Source of the DNA: DATJGR01 sp963812255
GTDB taxonomy: Bacteria; Pseudomonadota; Gammaproteobacteria; Pseudomonadales; Azotimanducaceae
Direction: 5' to 3'
Assembly: GCA_963812255.1 (NCBI GenBank)
Contig: CAWEUM010000002.1
Span: 372,001-436,000, forward strand
Length of the DNA: 64,000 nucleotides
Shown here: in pieces, positions 24,490-33,177 of the stretch
How the letters are laid out: each line of letters starts with the position of its first letter
Position numbering within the stretch: position 1 is the first letter of the stretch
Position numbers and translations under genes: made by a program
Notes under the pieces: model-generated
Told to the model about the DNA's origin: nothing
Databases searched by the model: none
Seen by the model: the letters and a program-made list of their open reading frames with translations, nothing else

Positions 24490-24511
24490 GAAATCGCGAA
24501 GGCTGGCGATG

Positions 24512-26011
24512 TTAGGCGGCGTCCGTAGGGGTGTCAACCAAGCCGCGATAGTCCTTCTCCCACCTCTTCGCAAGCTTCTTCGAAACGCCACCGAGCACTT
24601 CGATCGCGTCGCGGATCCGCACACGTGTCAGGTCGGCGCCGAGGACTTCCATCGAATCGAACAGCGGCAACGCGACCGCGCGCCCAGCGATCGCTACGAA
24701 CAAAGGAAACAAAAAGTCGCGGATCTTGAAATGCATCGAACCCGCGAGCTGTGCGATGCCAGCATGCAACACATCACGATTCCAATCGCGAACCGCGTCC
24801 AGCCACCACAGCACGAACTGCAGAATGCGTTTGACGTCGTCGGGTTGAAGATCTTTGTGCGCGAAATCGGAGGCCGTCACGGCTTCTCGATCGCCGACCA
24901 GATAGCCGGCCAGCGGAACCAGATCGATCAACCGCTCAGTGCGGTCCTGAACCAGAGGAACGAGTCGTTCGAGCTGGTCGTCGCGAAACGCCCAGTCGTG
25001 TACTCGATCGAGGAATTCATGCGGCGTCAAGCGTCGAATGTACTGGCCGTTCAACCAGTTCAGTTTGGCAAAATCGAATATCGGTCCACCAAGCGAGATC
25101 CGCCTGATGTCGAACGCTGAGATCATTTCGTCGCGGCCAAACATCTCGCGCTCATCAGGCATCGACCAGCCCATCCGGCCGAGATAGTTGATCAGCGCTT
25201 CCGGCAAATAGCCGGCGCGTCGATAGTAGTTGACGCTGGTCGGATTGCGACGCTTGGACAGTTTGCTGCCATCGGGGTTACGCAGCAGCGGTAGATGACA
25301 GAATAGGGGCGGCTCCCAGCCAAAATACTGATACAACAACACGTGCTTCGGAACCGAACTGATCCAGTCCTCGCCGCGCAGGATGTGCGTGATTCGCATC
25401 AGGTGATCATCGACGACGACCGCCATGTGGTAGGTCGGATAGCCATCCGCTTTGATCAACACCTGCATGTCGACTTGTGAATACGGAATCTCAATTTCGC
25501 CACGCAGCATATCGGTGAACCGGCAAACGCCTTCGCCGGGTACTTTCATGCGAACGACACAAGCCTCCCCAGCCGCGATGCGGCGTTGCACAGTGGCGCG
25601 ATCGAGGGGCAGGCAATGGCCATCGTAGCCGGTGTTTTCGCCGCGCTCTGTCTGGTCGGCGCGCAGCTGCTCGAGTCGCTGCGGCGTACAGAAGCAATGA
25701 AACGCGTGGCCCGCATCCAGCAGGCGCTGCGCATGCTCGCGATAAATGTCTTTGCGTTCGCTTTGCCGATAGCTACCACACGCCCCGCCAACATCAGGAC
25801 CTTCGTCCCAATCGAGCCCGAGCCAGCGTAGCGCGTCTATGATCATCCGTTCGGACGCCCGGGTGCTGCGCGCGATGTCGGTGTCTTCGATTCGGAGAAT
25901 GAACTGGCCACCCTGGCTACGCGCGAAGACCTGGTTGATCAACGCCACGTAGGCAGTACCCACGTGAGGATCTCCGGTAGGCGAAGGTGCCACCCTTGTG
26001 CGAACGACCAT
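24512..26011 (-). CDS. gltX: Glutamyl-tRNA synthetase
   Basis: A 499-residue class I aminoacyl-tRNA synthetase. The HIGH-type signature is HVGT (16-19, in APSPTGDPHVGTAY) and the KMSKS-type motif is KLSKRRNPTSVNYY at about residue 255. RIEDTD near residue 41 is the GluRS glutamate-recognition segment. Charges tRNA-Glu for translation and tetrapyrrole synthesis. Length and domain order are normal, including a C-terminal anticodon-binding helical domain. It immediately precedes tRNA-Ala on the same strand and marks the start of intact core chromosome to the right of the island. Confidence 0.97.
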   Translation of the reverse strand: MVVRTRVAPSPTGDPHVGTAYVALINQVFARSQGGQFILRIEDTDIARSTRASERMIIDALRWLGLDWDEGPDVGGACGSYRQSERKDIYREHAQRLLDAGHAFHCFCTPQRLEQLRADQTERGENTGYDGHCLPLDRATVQRRIAAGEACVVRMKVPGEGVCRFTDMLRGEIEIPYSQVDMQVLIKADGYPTYHMAVVVDDHLMRITHILRGEDWISSVPKHVLLYQYFGWEPPLFCHLPLLRNPDGSKLSKRRNPTSVNYYRRAGYLPEALINYLGRMGWSMPDEREMFGRDEMISAFDIRRISLGGPIFDFAKLNWLNGQYIRRLTPHEFLDRVHDWAFRDDQLERLVPLVQDRTERLIDLVPLAGYLVGDREAVTASDFAHKDLQPDDVKRILQFVLWWLDAVRDWNRDVLHAGIAQLAGSMHFKIRDFLFPLFVAIAGRAVALPLFDSMEVLGADLTRVRIRDAIEVLGGVSKKLAKRWEKDYRGLVDTPTDAA

Positions 26012-26077
26012 TGCACGCTTCCGGCTATGGAATGAAAGGCCGCGAATTATACGGCAAGCCGGTCGGAACGCTGATCC

Positions 26078-27214
26078 TCAATACCAGAATGAAACGAACG
26101 CGCGCAGGATCGTCGAATCCATCTTGTAGAGCGGTTCATCACCGGGGGTCCCGCCTTTGAGCACATCGCGGAAGTCGTCGTACGTGAACTGCATGTAGTC
26201 GGCGAACACGCTCACCTCACCGCGTTTGAAGAACGGAAGCAAGTTCGCGCCCATTGAATAGGTCAGCCCGAGCCCGATCATGTTCGATGAGAACGCCGAC
26301 AGCTCTTTGTCCCGACTCAGAAAGTTCTGCGAATCCTGACGGGGATACAGATCGCTGTAGAAATCGGAAGTGCTTTGCGTGTAGTAGCGATAGCGCAAGT
26401 CCAGCGTCACCCCGTGAGACAAGGGTTGGACGTAGCCGAGTTCGATGTTCCACGCATCGACGCCCCACGTATCGGTGTAGTAGCGATACTCGGCTCGCGC
26501 CGACGCGCGGTACGGGAGGTAGTACATCGTACGAATCGCCCAGGCGCTGGACGTCTTCGTTCCCGGCGTCACTTCGGCCTCATAGCTGTAGCCCTTGGAC
26601 GACGACGGATCGAGATAACGGGCGCTGCGATAGGGATTGTGCAGATAGCCTTCGTCCGTCACGCCTTCGTAGCCGAGACTCAGTACCATGTTCGGCGTGA
26701 GAACCTGCGAAAGATCCACTCGCCAGTCCTGCCGATGCGTGTGTTCTTCGAAGCTGGGATCGCCGTTGCGCATGACGTCATCCCAACCGCGTGCATAAGA
26801 GATGCCCAGCGTGGTGAGGTCACCGAAAAAATCCTGACTGATGCTGAAACGCGCGGTGTTGCCGATGTAGTCGTTTTCTTCGCTGTATGTGTAGCCGACG
26901 CCCATCATCGTCTTGCCACTGAGGTAATCGATCCCGGTGCTGTATTCGTGGCGCGTCTCCTTGTAGGGGCTTGCGGTCGCAACGACATCAATCGACGCGC
27001 TGCTGATCATGTCGACATAGTAATTGCCCCATACGGATACCTTGTCCTTGAAGCCCTTGCGGATCAAAACCGAGGGCCCACTGACTTGAAGACCGCCACC
27101 GTCATAGCCGTGATACATCACATCGGCTCGATCCTCCGGCAGGATTGCCGCATGCACCGTCCACGGCAGCAGCACGAGAAGTGCTGCAAGACGAAGGCGC
27201 CTAGCTGCAACCAC
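26078..27214 (-). CDS. DUF3570 outer-membrane protein
   Basis: About 378 residues from a GTG at 27214, which follows a GGGAGG site and places the signal peptide (RRLRLAALLVLLPWTVHA) at the N terminus. The mature part opens with EDRADVMYHGYDGGGLQV and is full of alternating amphipathic strands ending in VSFWY, typical of an outer-membrane beta barrel and of DUF3570 proteins, which usually accompany DUF4266 lipoproteins. It overlaps the upstream DUF4266 gene by 14 bases. The role in the cluster is unknown; a porin or structural barrel is plausible. Confidence 0.8.
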   Translation of the reverse strand: MVAARRLRLAALLVLLPWTVHAAILPEDRADVMYHGYDGGGLQVSGPSVLIRKGFKDKVSVWGNYYVDMISSASIDVVATASPYKETRHEYSTGIDYLSGKTMMGVGYTYSEENDYIGNTARFSISQDFFGDLTTLGISYARGWDDVMRNGDPSFEEHTHRQDWRVDLSQVLTPNMVLSLGYEGVTDEGYLHNPYRSARYLDPSSSKGYSYEAEVTPGTKTSSAWAIRTMYYLPYRASARAEYRYYTDTWGVDAWNIELGYVQPLSHGVTLDLRYRYYTQSTSDFYSDLYPRQDSQNFLSRDKELSAFSSNMIGLGLTYSMGANLLPFFKRGEVSVFADYMQFTYDDFRDVLKGGTPGDEPLYKMDSTILRAFVSFWY

Positions 27215-27425
27215 AGCCACCTCCCGCTCCACCTTCGGCTCCGCGGGCGCCGGTGCGCGCCTCGTACACATGTGCCATGTACGAGGTCGCGACAGGATCG
27301 CGGCTGAAGCTCATGATCGGATCGGCGAGATTGTTCCGCTGATACGGACTCACCCAAGGCTTCATCGACGTACAGCCCGTCGCGACGAACAACATTACCA
27401 ACAGAAACACACTGTTGCGATTCAT
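27201..27425 (-). CDS. DUF4266 lipoprotein
   Basis: A 74-residue lipoprotein: signal peptide MNRNSVFLLVMLFVATGC with lipobox ATGC (C18), then WVSPYQRNNLADPIMSFSRD, the conserved DUF4266 core (about 24-42), and a glycine-rich tail ending CGCS. DUF4266 and DUF3570 genes are habitual neighbours. The terminal GGGCGCS-type tail with two Cys resembles the ends of metal- or thiol-exposed peptides, but its role is unknown. It sits between the outer-membrane barrel gene (13 bases upstream) and the DUF3570 gene (overlapping). Confidence 0.85.
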   Translation of the reverse strand: MNRNSVFLLVMLFVATGCTSMKPWVSPYQRNNLADPIMSFSRDPVATSYMAHVYEARTGARGAEGGAGGGCGCS

Positions 27426-27438
27426 CCGCTATGCACCC

Positions 27439-28089
27439 TTAGAAAAATACCGTCAGACCGCCGGTGAACTCGAGATTGTTCAATGTCTCGTTGCTACCCA
27501 ACAGGTCCGACTGAAATACGTAGTCACGGACGTCGATCCGCAGCGCCAGCCAATCGGTTGCGGCCATGCGATAGCCGAAACCGCCGCTGACCGTGAAACG
27601 TTGGTCGCCCGCGAAATCGGAACTGCCAGCCCCCGCAACGAGATACAGCCCACCGCGAAAGGCATACTTGCGACCTATGAAACCTTCGCCGGGTAGAATG
27701 TTGTAGCCGAGCGCCACGTTGTAGTAGCTGAACTGGCGATCGTCGTTGGTCAGCAATTCGACATTGCCCGACAAGCGTTCGAAACTCGTCTTGCCGAGCT
27801 CGCTGCGCCCGTAGAGACCCTCGATGAAGAAGTCTTCGGTGATGTGGTAAGCGGCGCGAATTCCGTACACTGGATTGGAACCGAAGTCCTGTACGTCCAG
27901 GACACCCGCATATCCACCCACCTCGAAATTCTCCGAGTCGATTTCGTTGATATTGACTTCGCGACGATCCGGCTCGCGTACCACCAAAGGCTCGAGTTCC
28001 AGATCGTTAGGCTGCGCCGCGAACGCGGCTGGTGCCGTCATCGATCCAAGCAACGCTGCTACAAGAAAAAACTGAATCCTGCTGTCCAT
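27439..28089 (-). CDS. Outer-membrane beta-barrel protein (OMP_myx_plus type)
   Basis: A 216-residue protein with a signal peptide (residues 1-25, ending PAAFAA). An acidic, proline-containing linker (ELEPLVVREPDRREVNINEI) precedes an eight-strand-like barrel with YGIRAAYHITEDFFIEGLYG and FRGGLYLVAGAGSSDFAGD, and it ends NLEFTGGLTVFF with the C-terminal Phe needed for BAM assembly. This matches the 'outer membrane beta-barrel domain' family found with SH3-barrel partners in myxobacteria and gammaproteobacteria. Its start overlaps the end of the SH3-barrel gene by 31 bases, so the two are translationally coupled. Confidence 0.8.
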   Translation of the reverse strand: MDSRIQFFLVAALLGSMTAPAAFAAQPNDLELEPLVVREPDRREVNINEIDSENFEVGGYAGVLDVQDFGSNPVYGIRAAYHITEDFFIEGLYGRSELGKTSFERLSGNVELLTNDDRQFSYYNVALGYNILPGEGFIGRKYAFRGGLYLVAGAGSSDFAGDQRFTVSGGFGYRMAATDWLALRIDVRDYVFQSDLLGSNETLNNLEFTGGLTVFF

Positions 28090-28820
28090 TCGTCGATCTC
28101 TTCGTTTTCGTCGCGACTGGTGAATACCGTGTGGCGCTTGTACTGCGCGCGGAAAATGAAACGCTTGCTGACATAGAAATCTGCCCCGACTCCGACATGT
28201 GCGATCTCATCGGTGCGATCTTGCGATTGCACGATCGTCGTTTGCGGGTTCACGTGGATGATGCCGGTGCCAACTTCGAAAAACGGTGACACACGCCACT
28301 CGGGAAACGGCGACATGACAATACTTGCCGTGCCCATGTATCCGTCGGAGTAATCGCCCAAAATCTGCGAGGCGGCAAGTTCGCCGCTGATATTGGGCGT
28401 GAACGCAAAGGTTGTCGTTGCGCTCAAGATTCGCGCGCCATCGAAGTCGCCGGCACCGAAGCCGAATATCCAGCGCCGCTTGCTGAATTGGTCTACGCCG
28501 TACGATGGGAAATCAATCGGTTGCCCGTCGAGATCGAGCGTGCTGGCCATCTGTGTGATATTTACCCAGCCGACCTTGCCCCGCGGCGTGCGAATCTTGT
28601 ACCACTCGGTCTGCTGCTTCAGGATCGTGACGCGATCGCCTTGAGCTGCGACATAGAAGATCGGATAGCCACGCCCAGGACCCGTGTGAAGATCGATGTA
28701 CGGATCGGCCACCACTACATCGGGCTGATACTTCGCTGCCGCCGGCATGCCGAGCAGCAGTGCCACACCTAGCAGCGAAACGTTGATTAGATTTGCCGTC
28801 ATCCTTTTCCGGCCGATCAC
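28059..28820 (-). CDS. SH3-domain plus outer-membrane beta-barrel protein
   Basis: A 253-residue protein with a signal peptide (about 8-28), a bacterial SH3 domain (about 33-90: VVVADPYIDLHTGPGRGYPI, then WYKIRTPRGKVGWV) and a C-terminal barrel of about 140 residues ending WTAGFSFFL, again with a terminal aromatic/hydrophobic strand. SH3b domains commonly bind peptidoglycan, so the protein may tether an outer-membrane complex to the cell wall. Starts at MIGRKRM or, less likely, M7. It lies 53 bases downstream of the HzsA-related lipoprotein and overlaps the next barrel gene. Confidence 0.8.
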   Translation of the reverse strand: MIGRKRMTANLINVSLLGVALLLGMPAAAKYQPDVVVADPYIDLHTGPGRGYPIFYVAAQGDRVTILKQQTEWYKIRTPRGKVGWVNITQMASTLDLDGQPIDFPSYGVDQFSKRRWIFGFGAGDFDGARILSATTTFAFTPNISGELAASQILGDYSDGYMGTASIVMSPFPEWRVSPFFEVGTGIIHVNPQTTIVQSQDRTDEIAHVGVGADFYVSKRFIFRAQYKRHTVFTSRDENEEIDEWTAGFSFFL

Positions 28821-28873
28821 TGTCCCTGTCCTCTACGAGATTGCTGCTGGCGCAACCCGCATGAAGTGTGTTG

Positions 28874-31561
28874 TCAGGCCTGGGGCACCGCAAACGGGTT
28901 GTTGAAATACTGTGCGCCGATGTCCAGCCACTCCGAGATGAGCTTCAACTCTTCGCTCGTCAGCCAGCCTGCATGGCTGCCACCCGGTCCAAACAGAGAG
29001 AAGAACCGTGGACTCGCCAACGCGCCGGCACTCGATAATGGCGGCGATACTGAAACGGTCACGAGTACCGGAATCGGATCGCCGTTGGCATCGAGAATGA
29101 GGTTGCCGTTTCCGTCCATCTGAAACAGGGGATCGCCGTTCGCATCGGTAGCCTGAACCAGGCGGTCGACCAATGCGCCATTGAGCAATTCCTGTTCGTT
29201 GTCCGAAAACAGCAATTCGCGGTAACTGTTGAATTGCTTAGCTTCGTCTGGCGACGGACCATCCGAAAGATCGAGTTGGGCCGCCGGAACCTGCGCCATC
29301 GCAGCGGCGTCAGTCGGTGAGTGGCACGTATTACAGGTGACATTTGTCACGCCGTCCGCGGCGACACGCGGCACGTCCCACAGTGGGTGTATGTTCGCCT
29401 CGTAGTTGACGACGATGCGACAGCTCGCCGACCAGTTCGTTACGCAACCGGCATCGACCGGCGCGGGGGTCGTCAGTGCTGAATAGCTGTATTCGAAACT
29501 GGCGTCCTTGGCGCGAACGTTCGGATCAGTCCAGACGTCGTCGTATTTGATATCGACATCCGGATTCGGCACGCCGTGGATTCGGGTGTAGGTTTCCGCC
29601 ATCGTCTCGCCGGCGTTCGCGAACAGCGCGGGATCGGTATTGGGGAACGGCGATCCATCGGCTGGCGCGCCGCTGTTTGCGGATGGGGCTTCGGCATCCG
29701 GCCGGCCGTGCGGCATTTCGCTGGCCCGGGTATGGCAACCATTGCATTGCATGACTTCACCGGGCCGAACCGTCAGCCAGTTCTGGTGGCGTTGCGAAAT
29801 TCGGCGTCCGTTCTCGTCGAGCACTTCGATGCCGAACGCGACGTTCGCCGGCACCTTCATCCTTACCGAGCCGTCCGGCTCGATCGGCGCGTAGCCGATA
29901 ATCTCGCGCATTAACTGTGACCGGCTGACACCGAAAGCGGCGCCGTCCAAGTCGACGACATCCTTGTCGGGAATCGACACTGCCTTTACCACACGCAGAA
30001 ATCTCGCCGGGCGCTGAGACGCGGTCGTCATCGCAGGATCGCGCAGCATCTCGATCGACGCCGACGCGGTGCCATCGAGATCATAAGCACTGCGAATATC
30101 GATCTCGCCGACGCTCTCGGAGACGAGATCGGGATCAAGGTCGAGCCCAGCGACTTTGTCAAGGCGCACCACCGGCGGCGTTCTGCTCTCGATCACGACG
30201 GCTTCGGTGTAAGCAAACCCCTCCTGCGGCGTCACCAGTGGCTGCTGCGTGGTGTCTGCGAGATCGAACATCCACACGCCGTATAGCGGCGGCGCTTCTT
30301 TGATGTTCGGCACTGAAAGCAACTCGGTCGTGCACGGCACGATGGTCGGATTGATCGGATCGCTGGCGGGATCGAGCAGTCGACACTGGCTCCACGTGAC
30401 CAGCAATCGATCTGATCCGTCGTACAACGGCGCGACGCTCGCAAACCGCCCGCGCGGCGATGGCACATCGTCGAGTTGAATATCGCCCGGAACCAGCAAT
30501 TCCTGGGCGTCCGCCGCCATTCCCACACTCGTGAACGTCGGCTGATCGTGTTCGACATAATTCACGGTATCGATTGCGACGAGCGCAGCACCGAGATGCG
30601 ACTGCGGGCTCGATGGCCGTAGGCTGACCAGGATGCGGCCGTCCGGTAGTTCTTGCGGTTCGACAAATTCCACGCGTTCGCCGTTCGGCCCGGTGTCGTG
30701 ACTGTGAACGCCGTACAGCACGCGCTCTTCGGTGCCGTCCGGATTCATCGTATAGAGGCTGAACGTATCTTGATTAGCAATGTTGTCCCACCGCGCGTAC
30801 ACGATGCGACCGTCGGCGAGCACGGAGGGGTCCATGTCGTGACTCTGGTTGAATGAGATCTGGTGAATGTTCGTGCCGTCGGCATCCATCACGTGCAACG
30901 CCAACGCCGGTTCCTTCAGGCTCTCCTCCTGCGCAGCGAACTGAGGTTTACCCTCATCGAGCAGTATCGCCTTTGCGTCACGCTGGCGGGTCGATGCAAA
31001 CACGATGCGACCGTCCGGGAGGAAGTGAGGCGCAACGTCCTGGCCAATCTCGGCGGTGATATCCGACGCAATCACCCGGCGAAGTGACTTCGTTTCGACG
31101 TCGTAAACCCAGATGTTCCAGGTGGGCTGTTCGGCAGCATCTGCATTCGGAATTTCCGGCGCGCGCATTGCAAACGTTAGTTGCGTCCCATCGAACGACG
31201 ACGACAGATCCTTCACGTCATACAGCGGCGGATTGCCCATGGCGTCGTCGGTAAACACACCCGCTGTCACGCCGACTTCGGTCGCACTCGGCGACGCGCG
31301 ATCGCGCACAAACAGCTCCGCGCCAGGCATAAATGCGGTCGGATCACGTACATCGAACGTCTGCAACGCACCCATGTCATCGCGCAACAACGGACGCTTT
31401 ACATAGGCGACCGGGAAGTCCTGAACGGCCGGATCTGGATTCTGGGCACCCCCGAGCAGGCCGCTAGATCCTCCCCCACCACCGCAAGCGTAAAGAGCCA
31501 TGCCAACGATGGGGCAGAAGAGTATTGCGCGGAGCAGTCGCAATGCGTGTGCCTGCGCCAT
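28874..31561 (-). CDS. HzsA-related dihaem lipoprotein
   Basis: An 895-residue protein. The signal peptide ends in a lipobox (MALYAC, C26) followed by a glycine-rich linker. The N-terminal half (about 60-480) has WD40/PD40-like propeller features: HFLPDGRIVFASTRQRDAKA, SVLADGRIVYARWDN, and ELPDGRILVSLRPSS. The later part has QRHQNWLTVRPGEVMQCNGC with a first haem motif CNGCH (about 606) and a second CNTCH (about 744), ending ISEWLDIGAQYFNNPF. This domain order matches proteins related to the hydrazine synthase alpha subunit that occur outside anammox bacteria. Hydrazine synthesis itself is not implied. It leads the leftward arm of the cluster. Confidence 0.8.
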   Translation of the reverse strand: MAQAHALRLLRAILFCPIVGMALYACGGGGGSSGLLGGAQNPDPAVQDFPVAYVKRPLLRDDMGALQTFDVRDPTAFMPGAELFVRDRASPSATEVGVTAGVFTDDAMGNPPLYDVKDLSSSFDGTQLTFAMRAPEIPNADAAEQPTWNIWVYDVETKSLRRVIASDITAEIGQDVAPHFLPDGRIVFASTRQRDAKAILLDEGKPQFAAQEESLKEPALALHVMDADGTNIHQISFNQSHDMDPSVLADGRIVYARWDNIANQDTFSLYTMNPDGTEERVLYGVHSHDTGPNGERVEFVEPQELPDGRILVSLRPSSPQSHLGAALVAIDTVNYVEHDQPTFTSVGMAADAQELLVPGDIQLDDVPSPRGRFASVAPLYDGSDRLLVTWSQCRLLDPASDPINPTIVPCTTELLSVPNIKEAPPLYGVWMFDLADTTQQPLVTPQEGFAYTEAVVIESRTPPVVRLDKVAGLDLDPDLVSESVGEIDIRSAYDLDGTASASIEMLRDPAMTTASQRPARFLRVVKAVSIPDKDVVDLDGAAFGVSRSQLMREIIGYAPIEPDGSVRMKVPANVAFGIEVLDENGRRISQRHQNWLTVRPGEVMQCNGCHTRASEMPHGRPDAEAPSANSGAPADGSPFPNTDPALFANAGETMAETYTRIHGVPNPDVDIKYDDVWTDPNVRAKDASFEYSYSALTTPAPVDAGCVTNWSASCRIVVNYEANIHPLWDVPRVAADGVTNVTCNTCHSPTDAAAMAQVPAAQLDLSDGPSPDEAKQFNSYRELLFSDNEQELLNGALVDRLVQATDANGDPLFQMDGNGNLILDANGDPIPVLVTVSVSPPLSSAGALASPRFFSLFGPGGSHAGWLTSEELKLISEWLDIGAQYFNNPFAVPQA

Positions 31562-31915
31562 CGATCGACCTCAACTATGGAGCTACCCGTATGCCCAACG
31601 GATTCTTCCACGCGCGATGCCGTGAAGATGTGAAGCCACGCACAGGCGAGCGACCATCAACGATTGCATCGAAGTTGATCGACAGCGGCCGCGTCCCACG
31701 CCGTTTCGCATATCAATCGGCTGATCGAAACGTGCCGCGGGTCACGGCAGTTTGACAACGATTCGCGGAGCCTAATGGGACAGCTATCCGGACCCATCGG
31801 GACCTGGTGGCACCTCGTGCTCATCAATGGATAGGTGGCCGGCAGTAGTTCGAAAACGCCCGTCGGCTTGCCGCGGAACCAAGCAAGGGCGATCCGATGA
31901 ACAGGAGTGTGCCTC
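31562..31915. promoter_or_regulatory. Divergent intergenic region of the redox cluster
   Basis: About 350 bases between the HzsA-related gene (leftward) and the cytochrome gene (rightward). Both arms presumably start here. No strong -35/-10 pair or palindromic operator could be picked out by eye. GACCCATCGGGACC at about 31795 is an imperfect inverted repeat. Confidence 0.4.
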
Positions 31916-33163
31916 ATGGTTGACGTGCTGCGCGAAACGCCGGAACGCCGCTGTTCAAAGCGCGCGCTGCTCCTCGTGCTGACCTTGGTTGCCGTATTCG
32001 GATCGTTCGGCGTGAGCGCCGACGAGCGGGATCAGGCGAAGCGCATTCACGATCGGATAGCCGGCGTGCCACCGACGGGAGCGACCCTCGACACGATGGC
32101 GGCCGACATTGCCGGTGGGAACGGCAAGAGCGCGATCGACGCGGCCATGCTGGCAACCGAGAGTCCCGCCTTCTACAACGTCACGCTGAAGAACTTCGTT
32201 GCGCCGTGGACAAACCGCGATCAGAGCGTCTTCGTGCCACTCAACGACTACATTGCGACCGTCATCGGGATAGTGCGCGACGACGTAGATTTCCGCGAAG
32301 TTCTATTCGGCGACATTCTGTATACCGTCAGCGGCGTCAATCCACCGTATTCGACGACGAGTAACAACCACTACGAAGCGGCGGAGGCCCAAGCCGTCGA
32401 TCTCAAATCAAGGCTCACCGGAACCACACCGCAGAGCAATCTGACCGGCGTACCTGCTATCGCAACGGCCGGTGTCCTGACGACGCGCGCCGCGTCGAAA
32501 GCATTCTTCATCAACGGTACCAATCGAGCGATGTTCCGCTTCACGATGATCAACTACATGTGCCGCGACATGGAGCAGGTACATGACACGTCCCGCGCAC
32601 CGGATCGAATCCGTCAGGACGTCTCTCGCAGCCCTGGGGGTGACGCCCGCGTGTTTCTGAACAACTGCATCGGCTGCCACTCCGGCATGGACCCGATGGC
32701 GCAGGCATTCGCGTACTACAACTTTCAGTACGACAAAGACGCCGACCCCAACGCGGATGCGGGATTTCTGAAGTACAACAACACCAACGACATCGATCCG
32801 GTCACCAACACGCGGGTCGCGGCGAAATACCACAACAACGCCGCGACGTTCCCGTACGGTTACATCACGATGGACGACCACTGGGACAACTACTGGCGCG
32901 AAGGCCCAAACGCCGCGCTCGGTTGGGACAGCGGGCTGCCCGGATCAGGTGACGGTGCTAAATCGCTGGGCGAGGAGTTCGCCAATAGCGAAGCCTTTGC
33001 ACAGTGCCAGGTGAAGAAAGTATTCAAGAACGTCTGCCTTCGCGAACCGCAGGATGCGAACGACCGCAATCAGGTCGCCACGATGGTCGGCGATTTCCAA
33101 GCTGGCGGATATAACCTGCGAAAGGTCTTCGCTGAGTCCGCCGTGTATTGCATGGGTAACTGA
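31916..33163 (+). CDS. Periplasmic monohaem c-type cytochrome-domain protein
   Basis: Starting at ATG 31916 (AGGAG eight bases upstream) the protein has 415 residues, with a signal peptide (about 14-34, ending GVSA). A helical domain (about 40-130) contains AMLATESPAFYNVTLKNFV and DDVDFREVLFGDILY. One haem motif, CIGCH (about residue 251, in NNCIGCHSGMDPM), follows, then an acidic segment with DDHWDNYWREGPNAAL and a CQVKKVFKNVC stretch near the end. Architecture recalls DUF1588/1549-type planctomycete cytochrome proteins, but the exact family is not known to me. It begins the rightward arm, 14 bases before the next gene. Confidence 0.75.
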   Translation: MVDVLRETPERRCSKRALLLVLTLVAVFGSFGVSADERDQAKRIHDRIAGVPPTGATLDTMAADIAGGNGKSAIDAAMLATESPAFYNVTLKNFVAPWTNRDQSVFVPLNDYIATVIGIVRDDVDFREVLFGDILYTVSGVNPPYSTTSNNHYEAAEAQAVDLKSRLTGTTPQSNLTGVPAIATAGVLTTRAASKAFFINGTNRAMFRFTMINYMCRDMEQVHDTSRAPDRIRQDVSRSPGGDARVFLNNCIGCHSGMDPMAQAFAYYNFQYDKDADPNADAGFLKYNNTNDIDPVTNTRVAAKYHNNAATFPYGYITMDDHWDNYWREGPNAALGWDSGLPGSGDGAKSLGEEFANSEAFAQCQVKKVFKNVCLREPQDANDRNQVATMVGDFQAGGYNLRKVFAESAVYCMGN

Positions 33164-33177
33164 GCGGAGACCTCGCC

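Noticed and set aside
28874..31561. Anammox hydrazine synthesis
   Set aside because: Only a relative of the alpha subunit is present; no beta/gamma subunit or hydrazine dehydrogenase lies nearby, and such relatives occur widely outside anammox bacteria.
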